Origin: Andeanibacterium fulvum
GTDB taxonomy: Bacteria > Pseudomonadota > Alphaproteobacteria > Sphingomonadales > Sphingomonadaceae
Direction of reading: 5' to 3'
NCBI RefSeq assembly: GCF_037154085.1
Contig: NZ_JBANRM010000001.1
Coordinates: 186,001 to 250,000 of the forward strand
Length of the DNA stretch: 64,000 nucleotides
The notes under the pieces are model-generated. The model did no database searches, was not told where the DNA came from, and saw only the letters and a list, made by a program, of their open reading frames with translations. Position numbers and translations under genes: made by a program. The first letter of the stretch is position 1. Each line of letters opens with the position of its first letter. Shown here in pieces: positions 15,637 to 24,155 of the stretch.

Positions 15637-17679
15637 GTGTCCTCCATCCTGATCATCGTTTTCCTGCCTTTGCTGGCGTCCGCGATCGCGGGGCTTGGCA
15701 ATCGTGCGCTTGGCAACACCGTGGCCAAGTCGATCACCACGGCCGGTCTGTTCATCTCCTGCGCGCTTTCGTGGCCGATCTTCATCAGCTTCCTTTCTGG
15801 GAATGCCGAAGCGACGGTCGTGCCGGTGCTGCAGTGGGTCCATTCGGGCAGCCTGAGCTTCGACTGGGCCCTGCGCGTGGATACGCTCACTGCGATCATG
15901 CTGGTGGTGATCACCAGCGTTTCGGCGCTGGTGCACCTCTATAGCTGGGGCTACATGTCGGACGATCCCGACCAGCCGCGCTTCTTCTCCTACCTCTCGC
16001 TCTTCACCTTCGCCATGCTGATGCTGGTGACGGCCGATAACCTCGTCCAGATGTTCTTCGGTTGGGAAGGCGTGGGCTTGGCGTCCTATCTGCTGATCGG
16101 TTTCTGGTTCAAGAAGCCTTCGGCCGGTGCCGCCGCGATCAAGGCCTTCGTGGTCAACCGCGTGGGGGATCTAGGCTTCATGCTGGGCATTTTCGGCACG
16201 TGGCTGGTGTTCCAGACGACCTCGATCCCTGAGATTCTGGCTGCGGCTCCGGCGCTGAAGGGCGCTTCGACCATCGGCTTCCTCGGCATGCGCGTCGATA
16301 CGCTGACGGTGCTGTGCCTGCTGCTGTTCATCGGTGCAATGGGCAAGTCCGCGCAGCTCGGTCTGCACACTTGGCTTCCGGATGCCATGGAAGGCCCGAC
16401 GCCGGTTTCCGCCCTGATCCACGCGGCCACCATGGTCACCGCGGGCGTATTCATGGTCTGCCGCCTCTCGCCGATGTTCCAGGCTGCGCCGGATGCGCTG
16501 ACCGTGGTGACCTTCGTAGGCGCCGCGACCTGCTTCTTCGCCGCGACCGTGGGCACCACTCAGTGGGACATCAAGCGCGTCATCGCTTATTCGACCTGTT
16601 CCCAGCTGGGCTACATGTTCTTCGCAGCGGGCGTGGGCGCTTATGGCGCGGCCATGTTCCACCTGTTCACGCACGCCTTCTTCAAGGCACTGCTGTTCCT
16701 GGGTGCAGGCAGCGTGATCCACGCGATGCATCACGAACAGGACATGCGGTATTACGGCAATCTGCGTAAGCACATCCCGATCACCTTCTGGGCGATGATG
16801 GCCGGCACTCTGGCGATCACCGGCGTGGGCATCCTGGGCGTGTTCGGCTTCGCGGGCTTCTATTCGAAGGACTCGATCCTTGAGGCGGCCTTCGCGAGCG
16901 GGACCGAGATTGGCCGCACGGCTTTCTGGCTCGGCGCCTTCGCAGCCCTGCTCACCAGCTTCTACAGCTGGCGTCTGATGTTCCTGACTTTCTGGGGCAA
17001 GCCGCGCTGGTCGCAGTCCGAGCATATCCAGCATGCCGTTCACGACGAACATGGCCATGGAGATCACGGGCACGATCATGCGCATGACGATCATCACGGC
17101 CATGGCGAACATGATGACGGGACCGCGGGTTACCATCCGCATGAAAGCCCGTGGGTCATGCTGACTCCGCTGGTTATCCTGTCGGTGGGCGCGGTGTTTG
17201 CGGGCTTCGCATTCAGCCCCTACTTCATCGACAGCGAGCAGTTCTGGCAGGGTTCGATCTATTATAACGAACACCTGATCCACGCGATGCATGGTGTGCC
17301 GCTCTGGGTGAAGCTGACCGCAACTGCGGTGATGCTGATCGGTTTTGCGGTCGCCTGGTTCGCCTATATCAAGGACACGTCGATCCCGCGCAAGTTCGTG
17401 GACCAGTTCCGCAACCTGCACGCCTTCCTCTACAACAAGTGGTATTTCGACGAGCTTTACAACGTGCTCTTCGTGAAGCCCGCTTTCTGGCTCGGCCGCC
17501 AATTCTGGCTGAAGGGCGATGTGGGATTTATCGATCGCTTCGGCCCGAACGGGGCTGCCTGGGTGGTCGAAAAGGGCGCCGCTGTCGCCAAGAAGGTGCA
17601 GTCGGGTTATCTCTATAGCTACGCGCTGATCATGTTGCTCGGCCTTGTCGCCGCGATCAGCTGGATGATGGTGCGGTGA
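15637..17679 (+). CDS. nuoL: NADH-quinone oxidoreductase subunit L
   Basis: A 680-residue antiporter-like subunit (ND5 homologue) at the distal end of the membrane arm. It contains the family core WEGVGLASYLLIGFWF, the lysine-bearing helix near residue 230 (GAMGKSAQLGLHTWLPDAMEGPTPVSALIHAATM) in broken form, and the long lateral helix at the C-terminus. Residues about 465-505 form a very histidine-rich loop (runs such as HGDHGHDHAHDDHHGHGEHD). The start is GTG 15637 behind GAAGGG; the stop shares one base with the nuoM ATG. Confidence 0.95.
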   Translation: MSSILIIVFLPLLASAIAGLGNRALGNTVAKSITTAGLFISCALSWPIFISFLSGNAEATVVPVLQWVHSGSLSFDWALRVDTLTAIMLVVITSVSALVHLYSWGYMSDDPDQPRFFSYLSLFTFAMLMLVTADNLVQMFFGWEGVGLASYLLIGFWFKKPSAGAAAIKAFVVNRVGDLGFMLGIFGTWLVFQTTSIPEILAAAPALKGASTIGFLGMRVDTLTVLCLLLFIGAMGKSAQLGLHTWLPDAMEGPTPVSALIHAATMVTAGVFMVCRLSPMFQAAPDALTVVTFVGAATCFFAATVGTTQWDIKRVIAYSTCSQLGYMFFAAGVGAYGAAMFHLFTHAFFKALLFLGAGSVIHAMHHEQDMRYYGNLRKHIPITFWAMMAGTLAITGVGILGVFGFAGFYSKDSILEAAFASGTEIGRTAFWLGAFAALLTSFYSWRLMFLTFWGKPRWSQSEHIQHAVHDEHGHGDHGHDHAHDDHHGHGEHDDGTAGYHPHESPWVMLTPLVILSVGAVFAGFAFSPYFIDSEQFWQGSIYYNEHLIHAMHGVPLWVKLTATAVMLIGFAVAWFAYIKDTSIPRKFVDQFRNLHAFLYNKWYFDELYNVLFVKPAFWLGRQFWLKGDVGFIDRFGPNGAAWVVEKGAAVAKKVQSGYLYSYALIMLLGLVAAISWMMVR

Positions 17680-19211
17680 TGGGGGGCTTTCCGATCCTTT
17701 CGCTCATGCTGCTGGTGCCGCTGGTCGGTGCCGTCGCTTGCCTATTCGCCGAAGCGAAGACGGCGCGGATGATCGCGCTGGCCGCGACACTGGTCGATTT
17801 CGCGCTGGGCATCGTGCTCTGGCTCAATTTCGACGTTGGCGGTGCGCAGTGGCAGTTCGTCGAGAAAGTGCCGCTCTTCGCGGGCTTCAGCTATGCGCTG
17901 GGCATTGACGGCATTGCGCTGCTGTTGATCGTTCTCTCGGTTTTCCTGATGCCGATCTGCATCGGGGCGAGCTGGAACTCGATCACCAAGCGGGTCGGCG
18001 AATATTTCGCTGCCTTCCTGCTGATGGAAGTGTTGATGATCGGCGTGTTCGCCGCGCAGGACCTGTACCTGTTCTACATCTTCTTCGAGGCAGGCCTGAT
18101 CCCGATGTATCTGATCATCGGTATCTGGGGCGGCGATAACCGCATCTACGCCAGCTACAAGTTCTTCCTCTACACGCTGATCGGCTCCGTCCTGATGCTG
18201 ATCGCGATGATGTGGATGGTGCACGAGGCCGGGACGACGGACATCCCGACCCTGATGGCATATGACTTCCCGGTCCATGCCCAGACATGGCTGTTCCTGG
18301 CCTTCTTCGCCAGCTTCGCTGTGAAGATGCCGATGTGGCCGGTTCACACCTGGCTTCCCGATGCTCACGTGCAGGCCCCGACTGCCGGCTCCGTGATCCT
18401 TGCGGGCGTGCTGTTGAAGATGGGTGGCTACGGCTTCATCCGCTTCTCGCTCCCGATGTTCCCGGAAGCGAGCGCTCAGTTCGCGTGGCTGATCTACGCG
18501 CTGTCCATGGCGGCGGTGGTGATCACCAGCCTGATTGCGCTGGTCCAGCACGACATCAAGAAGCTCATCGCCTATTCGTCGGTAGCCCACATGGGCATCG
18601 TCACCATCGGTCTCTTCGCCTTCAACGTGCAGGGTCTCGAAGGTTCGATGGTCGTGATGCTCAGCCACGGCCTCGTTGCCGGCGCGCTGTTCCTTTGCGT
18701 TGGTGTCATTTACGACCGCCTGCACACGCGTGAGATCAACCGCTACGGCGGCATTGCGATCAACATGCCGAAATATGCGATGTTCTTCCTGCTCTTCACC
18801 ATGGCTAGCATCGGCCTTCCCGGCACGAGCGGCTTCGTCGGTGAGTTCCTGAGCCTCGCAGGCATCTACCAGATTTCCACCTGGGTGGCGCTGGTCTGCA
18901 CCACGGGCATCATCCTTGGTGCTGCCTATATGCTCTATCTTTATCGCCGGGTTGCCTTTGGCGAGCAGAAGAACGCCGATGCTGCGGCAATGCCCGATAT
19001 CGATCTGCGGGAATGGCTGATGCTCGGGTCGCTTACCGCAGCCGTGCTGTGGATGGGCGTTTACCCCGAGAGCTTCCTTGCCCCCATGCGCAAGGATATT
19101 GCCGCTCTCGACGCCCGTCTTGCCCGCGCCGCGCCTCAGGGCGATGCACATCTCAAGATCGGTAAACCCAAACCTGCCGAAGAACATGAAGCGCAAGAGG
19201 GAGCGCACTGA
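17679..19211 (+). CDS. nuoM: NADH-quinone oxidoreductase subunit M
   Basis: A 510-residue antiporter-like subunit (ND4 homologue) with about 14 helices. The conserved acid lies in FFEAGLIPMYLIIG near residue 144, and KMPMWPVHTWLPDAHVQAPT with the following VILAGVLLKMGGYG marks the proton half-channel. I use ATG 17679, which overlaps the nuoL stop as TGATG; the GTG one codon earlier is possible. The C-terminal 40 residues are hydrophilic and Lys/Glu-rich. It overlaps nuoN by one base. Confidence 0.95.
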   Translation: MGGFPILSLMLLVPLVGAVACLFAEAKTARMIALAATLVDFALGIVLWLNFDVGGAQWQFVEKVPLFAGFSYALGIDGIALLLIVLSVFLMPICIGASWNSITKRVGEYFAAFLLMEVLMIGVFAAQDLYLFYIFFEAGLIPMYLIIGIWGGDNRIYASYKFFLYTLIGSVLMLIAMMWMVHEAGTTDIPTLMAYDFPVHAQTWLFLAFFASFAVKMPMWPVHTWLPDAHVQAPTAGSVILAGVLLKMGGYGFIRFSLPMFPEASAQFAWLIYALSMAAVVITSLIALVQHDIKKLIAYSSVAHMGIVTIGLFAFNVQGLEGSMVVMLSHGLVAGALFLCVGVIYDRLHTREINRYGGIAINMPKYAMFFLLFTMASIGLPGTSGFVGEFLSLAGIYQISTWVALVCTTGIILGAAYMLYLYRRVAFGEQKNADAAAMPDIDLREWLMLGSLTAAVLWMGVYPESFLAPMRKDIAALDARLARAAPQGDAHLKIGKPKPAEEHEAQEGAH

Positions 19212-20674
19212 TGGATTTCGCTGCTTCCCTTAAGCTTATCGCACCCGAACTGCTGATGTCTGTTTCGGGTCTGGTCCTGCTGCTCGCTTCCGCCTGGGCT
19301 GGCGACAAGGCTTCGCGCGCAATCAGCGTCGTTGCGGCCATTGTGCTGGGCGCCTGTTTCTTCCTGGTCGCGCCTTCGGTTTGCGCCGGGGTGAGCGGGC
19401 CTGATACGCTGGCCTTTGGCGGTCAGTTCTCGGCCGATGCCTTCGCCGGCATGGCTAAGCTGATGATCTTTGCCGCAGGTGGCGCTGCTCTGGTGATCGC
19501 GCCGGCTTTCTTCGAGCGCTTCAATGCGATGCGCGCGGAATATCCGGTGCTGATCCTGTTCGCCGTGCTTGGCATGTCGATCATGGTATCGGCGCGCGAT
19601 CTGATCGCGCTCTACATCGGGCTCGAACTGAACAGCTTGGCGGCCTATGTCCTCGCGGCCTTCCTGCGCACGGACGATCGCTCGGCCGAAGCAGGTCTGA
19701 AGTATTTCGTGCTCGGTGCGCTGGCATCGGGCATCCTGCTGTTCGGCATGAGCCTGACCTACGGCTTCACAGGGACGACCAGCTTCGAAGGTATCCGGGT
19801 CGCGCTCAGCGGTGACATGGCCACGGGCGCTCTGTTCGGCCTGATCTTCATGCTGGCCGGTCTTGCCTTCAAGATCAGTGCGGTTCCGTTCCACATGTGG
19901 ACGCCGGATGTCTATGAAGGCGCGCCCACTCCGGTAACTGCCTTCTTCGCCTCGGCCCCCAAGGTCGCGGCGCTGGCGCTCACCATGCGTGTCACGCTGG
20001 AAGCCTTCGGCGCGCAGGACGATGCATGGCGGCAGATCGTGATTTTCGCGGCGCTTGCCTCGATCGTGGTTGGTGCACTGGGCGCGATTGGCCAGGCCAA
20101 CATCAAGCGTCTGCTCGCCTATTCCTCGATCAACAATGTCGGCTTCATCCTGATCGGCCTCGCCGCCGGGACGCAGGCTGGCGCTTCGGCCATGCTCGTC
20201 TATCTCGCGATCTATGTCGCGATGACGGTGGGCGGCTTCGTCGCCGTACTGATGCTGAAGGACGAGAATGGCGATCAGGTGGAAGCGATTGCCGACATTG
20301 CCGGCCTTTCGCGCACCCGTCCCGCGCTGGCGTTCTGCCTGATGCTGGTGATGTTCAGCCTGGCCGGTATCCCGCCGCTGTTCGGCTTCTGGGGCAAGTT
20401 CGTGGTGTTCCAGGCCGCAGTGAACGCCGGGTTCGTGCCGCTGGCCGCCATCGGTATCGCTGCCAGCGTTATTGGTGCCTTCTACTACATCAAGGTAGTG
20501 AAGGTGATGTATTTCGACGAACCCGCCGATGTAGTGAAGGGCGGAAGCGACTGGGCACATTGGGCGCTGCTTGCGATCTCGGCCATCGCCATATCGCCGC
20601 TGGGCTATCTCCTCACGCAATGGCTCGGCGGGCTGGCCGACAAGGCGGCCGCCGTGCTGTTCCTTGGCGTGTAG
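19211..20674 (+). CDS. nuoN: NADH-quinone oxidoreductase subunit N
   Basis: A 487-residue antiporter-like subunit (ND2 homologue) with 14 predicted helices, the last nuo gene of the cluster. It shows YIGLELNSLAAYVLAAF, FKISAVPFHMWTPDVYEGAP and the helix RLLAYSSINNVGFIL, all typical of the family. Its TAG is followed at once by the TTG of birA with no space for a terminator, so transcription should continue into birA-coaX-rnj. Confidence 0.95.
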   Translation: MDFAASLKLIAPELLMSVSGLVLLLASAWAGDKASRAISVVAAIVLGACFFLVAPSVCAGVSGPDTLAFGGQFSADAFAGMAKLMIFAAGGAALVIAPAFFERFNAMRAEYPVLILFAVLGMSIMVSARDLIALYIGLELNSLAAYVLAAFLRTDDRSAEAGLKYFVLGALASGILLFGMSLTYGFTGTTSFEGIRVALSGDMATGALFGLIFMLAGLAFKISAVPFHMWTPDVYEGAPTPVTAFFASAPKVAALALTMRVTLEAFGAQDDAWRQIVIFAALASIVVGALGAIGQANIKRLLAYSSINNVGFILIGLAAGTQAGASAMLVYLAIYVAMTVGGFVAVLMLKDENGDQVEAIADIAGLSRTRPALAFCLMLVMFSLAGIPPLFGFWGKFVVFQAAVNAGFVPLAAIGIAASVIGAFYYIKVVKVMYFDEPADVVKGGSDWAHWALLAISAIAISPLGYLLTQWLGGLADKAAAVLFLGV

Positions 20675-21406
20675 TTGGCAGGCTTGATCGAAACCGTAGC
20701 GGAAACCGGATCCACTAATGCCGACCTCGCCGCGCGCTTGCGCGCGGGGGAGGCGGTTCCGGAAGGCCATTGGCTGGTGGCTGACAGGCAGAACGCCGGC
20801 CGCGGGCGGCAGGGCCGGGTCTGGTCGACGGGCGAAGGGAACTTCATGGGCTCCACCATTGTCCATCTCGATGGACGGGAGCCTGCGCCGCAAAGCCTTG
20901 CCCTCGCGGTTGGGCTGGCGGTCTATGAAGCGGTATTGAGCCACATGCTGGTCCCTGCCAGACTGGAACTCAAATGGCCCAACGATCTGCTTCTGGCCGG
21001 AGGGAAGCTTGCCGGCATCCTGCTTGAGCGGGTCGGAAATGCAATAATCGTCGGAATTGGCGTCAACATAGCCAAGACTCCGGTTGTCATGGGTCAGAAG
21101 ATCGTTTCGCTGGGGCAATTCGGTCCTGCGCCTGATCGGGATAGTTTCGCGCGCGATCTCGCGGCATCTTTTGCCAGGGAAGTCGAACGCTGGCGTAGCG
21201 AGGGATTGCCGCAATTGCTTGCCCGCTGGACTGCCGCTGCGCATCCCGAGGGGACGCGCCTGAGCGTTCATGTGGGTGAGGAAGGGCGGATAGAAGGCGA
21301 ATTCGCAGGGCTCGCTCCGGATGGTGCGCTTCGGCTTCGTCTTGAGGATGGAAGCCTGCAGGTAATCCATGCCGGCGATGTGTCGCTGATCGGAGGACAG
21401 GGCTGA
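20675..21406 (+). CDS. birA: biotin--[acetyl-CoA carboxylase] ligase
   Basis: A 243-residue ligase that makes biotinyl-AMP and attaches biotin to the carboxylase carrier protein. The family motifs are ETGSTNADLAARL near residue 10, the adenylate loop AGRGRQGRVW near residue 45, and KWPNDLLLAGGKLAGILLE near residue 102. There is no N-terminal helix-turn-helix domain, so it is the monofunctional type and not a biotin repressor. The start is a TTG placed directly after the nuoN stop; another TTG three codons on is possible. It overlaps coaX by one base. Confidence 0.9.
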   Translation: MAGLIETVAETGSTNADLAARLRAGEAVPEGHWLVADRQNAGRGRQGRVWSTGEGNFMGSTIVHLDGREPAPQSLALAVGLAVYEAVLSHMLVPARLELKWPNDLLLAGGKLAGILLERVGNAIIVGIGVNIAKTPVVMGQKIVSLGQFGPAPDRDSFARDLAASFAREVERWRSEGLPQLLARWTAAAHPEGTRLSVHVGEEGRIEGEFAGLAPDGALRLRLEDGSLQVIHAGDVSLIGGQG

Positions 21407-22200
21407 TGCTGCTTGCTGTCGATGTCGGGAACACCAACGTGGTGTTTGCCCTGTTCGAAACCGCTCTGGGCGAAATCCCGCGTATACGCACCCGCTGGCG
21501 GATCGCTACCGATCCGCGGCGCACGGGCGATGAATATGCGGTGTGGCTCGTCCAGTTGATGGCCATCGAGGGGCTGGCGCGCGACGCGGTGACGCAGGTC
21601 ATCATCTCTACCGTCGTGCCGCGGGCACTGCATAATCTTCAGGTGCTTTCTAGCAAATATTTCGGGGTCGAGGCGCTCGTGGCCGGGCAGGGCAGGGCCG
21701 AATGGGGCATTCCTATCGATGTCGACGAACCGGGTTCGCTCGGGGCGGATCGCGCCGTGAATGCCATTGCCGCTCATGCAAAATATCCGGGCGACCTGAT
21801 CGTGGTCGATTTCGGCACTGCCACTACATTCGATGTGGTGGATTTCAGCGGAGCCTACAAGGGCGGGATCATTGCACCGGGTATCAACCTGTCGCTTGAC
21901 GCCCTGGTCAGCAATACCGCCAAGCTTCCGCGCATCGCGATCGAGAGCCCTCGCACCAATTCCGTGATTGGCCGCAATACGCAGGATCAGATGCTGATTG
22001 GCGTATTCTGGGGCTATGTCGCGATGATGGAAGGCCTGATTGCGAAATTGCGCCTTGAGATTGGCCGCCCGGCAAAGGTTATCGCAACCGGTGGGCTTGC
22101 CCTGTTGTTCGGGCAGCACACCGAGATTTTCGACGTGGTCGATACTGATCTAACGCTTGAAGGGCTGGCACTGCTGGCGGAGAGGGCCGGCACCAGGTGA
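21406..22200 (+). CDS. coaX: type III pantothenate kinase
   Basis: A 264-residue enzyme that phosphorylates pantothenate in the first step of coenzyme A synthesis. It belongs to the ASKHA fold: the P-loop-like DVGNTNVVFALFE lies at residues 5-17, GADRAVNAIAAH near residue 115 carries the catalytic acid, and DFGTATTFDVV follows near residue 136. Type III enzymes are not inhibited by CoA. It overlaps birA by one base and rnj by four. The birA-coaX-rnj order after nuoN occurs in other sphingomonads. Confidence 0.94.
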   Translation: MLLAVDVGNTNVVFALFETALGEIPRIRTRWRIATDPRRTGDEYAVWLVQLMAIEGLARDAVTQVIISTVVPRALHNLQVLSSKYFGVEALVAGQGRAEWGIPIDVDEPGSLGADRAVNAIAAHAKYPGDLIVVDFGTATTFDVVDFSGAYKGGIIAPGINLSLDALVSNTAKLPRIAIESPRTNSVIGRNTQDQMLIGVFWGYVAMMEGLIAKLRLEIGRPAKVIATGGLALLFGQHTEIFDVVDTDLTLEGLALLAERAGTR

Positions 22201-23843
22201 AGAAGGATTTTACGCCCGAGAAGGAGTTGCTCTTCCTGGCACTGGGCGGCTCCGGCGAGATTGGCATGAACGTCAATCTCTATGGCTGCGAGGGCAAATG
22301 GCTGATGGTCGATCTCGGGATGACCTTCGGCGGCAATGAATATCCGGGCATCGATCTGGTTTTTGCCGATCCGGCCTTCATAGAGGAACGCCTGAAGGAT
22401 CTGGTCGGCATCGTGCTGACCCATGGGCATGAAGATCACATTGGCGCGGTGCCCTATTTCGCGGCGGATTTTGGAGTACCGATCTATGCCACGCCCTTCA
22501 CGGCGGAGCTTGTGCTGCGCAAGTTGGAAGAGGCGGGAATTGCCGATCAGGTGGAACTGAACATTGTCGAAGGGGCAGACAGCTTCGCGCTGGGGCCGTT
22601 CGATATCTCCTATGTTCCGCTTGCCCATTCGATAGCCGAGGGCAACGCCCTGCTGATCGAAACGCCCTATGGCAGGATCTTCCACACAGGCGACTGGAAG
22701 CTGGATGACGAGCCGCTGATCGGCGAGCCGGCGACGGCGGAAGAACTCACCCAGCTGGGTGATGAAGGCATTCTGGCACTGGTGTGCGACTCCACAAACG
22801 TCTTCAATCCGAAGGCTTCGGGTTCGGAAGGGGACGTCGCGCGGGGCCTGCTGGAGGAAGTGCGCAAGCATTCCGGCAAGCGCGTGCTGGTCACAACCTT
22901 CGCGTCTAACGTCGCGCGCCTTCAGAGCCTGGGCGAAATTGCGCGAGCGACTGGGCGAAGGCTCTGCGTCGCCGGCCGTTCGCTTGAGCGGATTATCGAT
23001 GTGTCGAAGGCAAATGGCTATCTGGCCGATTTCCCGGAGACGATCGATTTCGATACTGCGATGAACCTGCCTCGCGGCAACGTGCTGGTGATCGCGACTG
23101 GCGGGCAGGGCGAACCGCGTGCGGCGCTGGCCCGGATTGCGGAAGATACTCACCACGTGGGCCTGGTCGAAGGCGACGTGGTGATCTTCTCCAGCCGCCA
23201 GATACCCGGCAACGAACTTGCGATTGGCGCGGTGATGAACCGCCTTGCCGAACGCGGGGTAGTGATGGTGACCGACCGTCAGGGTATGACCCACGTTTCG
23301 GGCCATCCCGGAAGGCCGGAACTGGAAGCGCTCTATTCCTGGATTCGTCCGGAAATTCTCGTGCCAGTGCATGGCGAACTGCGGCACATGGCGGAGCAGG
23401 CCCGCCTTGGTAAGACACGCGGCATTCCGCAGCAGATCCTCCAGAAGAACGGCACTATCGTCCGCCTTGCCCCGGGCAAGCCCGGGAAACTGGCCGAAGT
23501 GCGTTCCGGCCGGCTTGTGCTCGATGGCGACATCATTGTCCCGGCCGATGGCGAGGCGATTACCATGCGCCGCCGCCTGGCGCGGGATGGTATGGTGATC
23601 GTGACCTTGGATATGCAGGGACGGGCACAGGTCCATGGCATTGGCCTGCCGCTGGACGAGGATTACGGCGAGTTCGTCGAAGAAGCAGTGAGCGACATCG
23701 GCGATGCGCTCAAACGCCTCAAGGGTGGTGCGCGCAAGGATCGCGAGGCAGTGGCGGAAGCCGCGCGGCTCGCAGCCCGGCGTGCAGCCCAGCGCTGGTG
23801 CGGCAAGAAGCCGCAGACCCGCGTGATCCTGACCGGGGAGTGA
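22197..23843 (+). CDS. rnj: ribonuclease J
   Basis: A 548-residue metallo-beta-lactamase/beta-CASP nuclease with 5'-3' exonuclease and endonuclease activity on RNA. The zinc motif is HGHEDH (residues 76-81), the second histidine lies in LAHSIAEGNAL, and the aspartate in FHTGDWKLDD. The beta-CASP part contains FASNVARLQ and the C-terminal SGHPGRPEL and VPVHGELRHM motifs; a short C-terminal domain follows. It starts with GTG in a GTGA overlap with coaX. In alphaproteobacteria RNase J takes part in rRNA 5'-end maturation and mRNA decay. Confidence 0.92.
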   Translation: MKKDFTPEKELLFLALGGSGEIGMNVNLYGCEGKWLMVDLGMTFGGNEYPGIDLVFADPAFIEERLKDLVGIVLTHGHEDHIGAVPYFAADFGVPIYATPFTAELVLRKLEEAGIADQVELNIVEGADSFALGPFDISYVPLAHSIAEGNALLIETPYGRIFHTGDWKLDDEPLIGEPATAEELTQLGDEGILALVCDSTNVFNPKASGSEGDVARGLLEEVRKHSGKRVLVTTFASNVARLQSLGEIARATGRRLCVAGRSLERIIDVSKANGYLADFPETIDFDTAMNLPRGNVLVIATGGQGEPRAALARIAEDTHHVGLVEGDVVIFSSRQIPGNELAIGAVMNRLAERGVVMVTDRQGMTHVSGHPGRPELEALYSWIRPEILVPVHGELRHMAEQARLGKTRGIPQQILQKNGTIVRLAPGKPGKLAEVRSGRLVLDGDIIVPADGEAITMRRRLARDGMVIVTLDMQGRAQVHGIGLPLDEDYGEFVEEAVSDIGDALKRLKGGARKDREAVAEAARLAARRAAQRWCGKKPQTRVILTGE

Positions 23844-23847
23844 AACG

Positions 23848-24141
23848 ATGAAGTGGACTTCGGTCCTGGCGATCTACTGCCTGTTCTGGGTGATGAGCGC
23901 CTTTGTCCTGCTGCCCTTCGGCGTGCGAACGCATGATGAGGCGGGGGTGGAAAAGACCCCCGGGCAGGCGGATAGCGCTCCGGCCAATTTCCGGCCGGGC
24001 AAGGTCGCCATACGCGCCACGATCCTGTCGGCCGTGCTCTGCGGTGCCTTCGTGGCCAATTACATCTATGGCTGGATTATGCCGCAGGACCTCAACATCT
24101 TCGGCGAGCCGCCCAATTTCGAAGAGCATATGAAGAACTGA
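23848..24141 (+). CDS. DUF1467 family membrane protein
   Basis: A 97-residue inner-membrane protein with two helices (about residues 4-24 and 52-74). The segment LLPFGVRTHDEAG between them and the spacing fit the DUF1467 family of alphaproteobacteria, whose function is unknown. It begins 4 bp after rnj and is the last gene of the run that starts at nuoA. Its stop codon lies inside an inverted repeat shared with the stop of the convergent gene. Confidence 0.85.
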   Translation: MKWTSVLAIYCLFWVMSAFVLLPFGVRTHDEAGVEKTPGQADSAPANFRPGKVAIRATILSAVLCGAFVANYIYGWIMPQDLNIFGEPPNFEEHMKN

Positions 24142-24155
24142 TCCTTCGGATCAGT
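24137..24155. terminator. hairpin spanning both convergent stop codons
   Basis: ACTGATCC-TTC-GGATCAGT is a perfect 8-bp inverted repeat with a 3-base loop. It contains the TGA of the DUF1467 gene and, on the other strand, the TGA of the TipN-like gene. No T tract follows on either strand, so it may act as a weak two-way terminator or only as a 3'-end stabilising structure. Confidence 0.4.
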
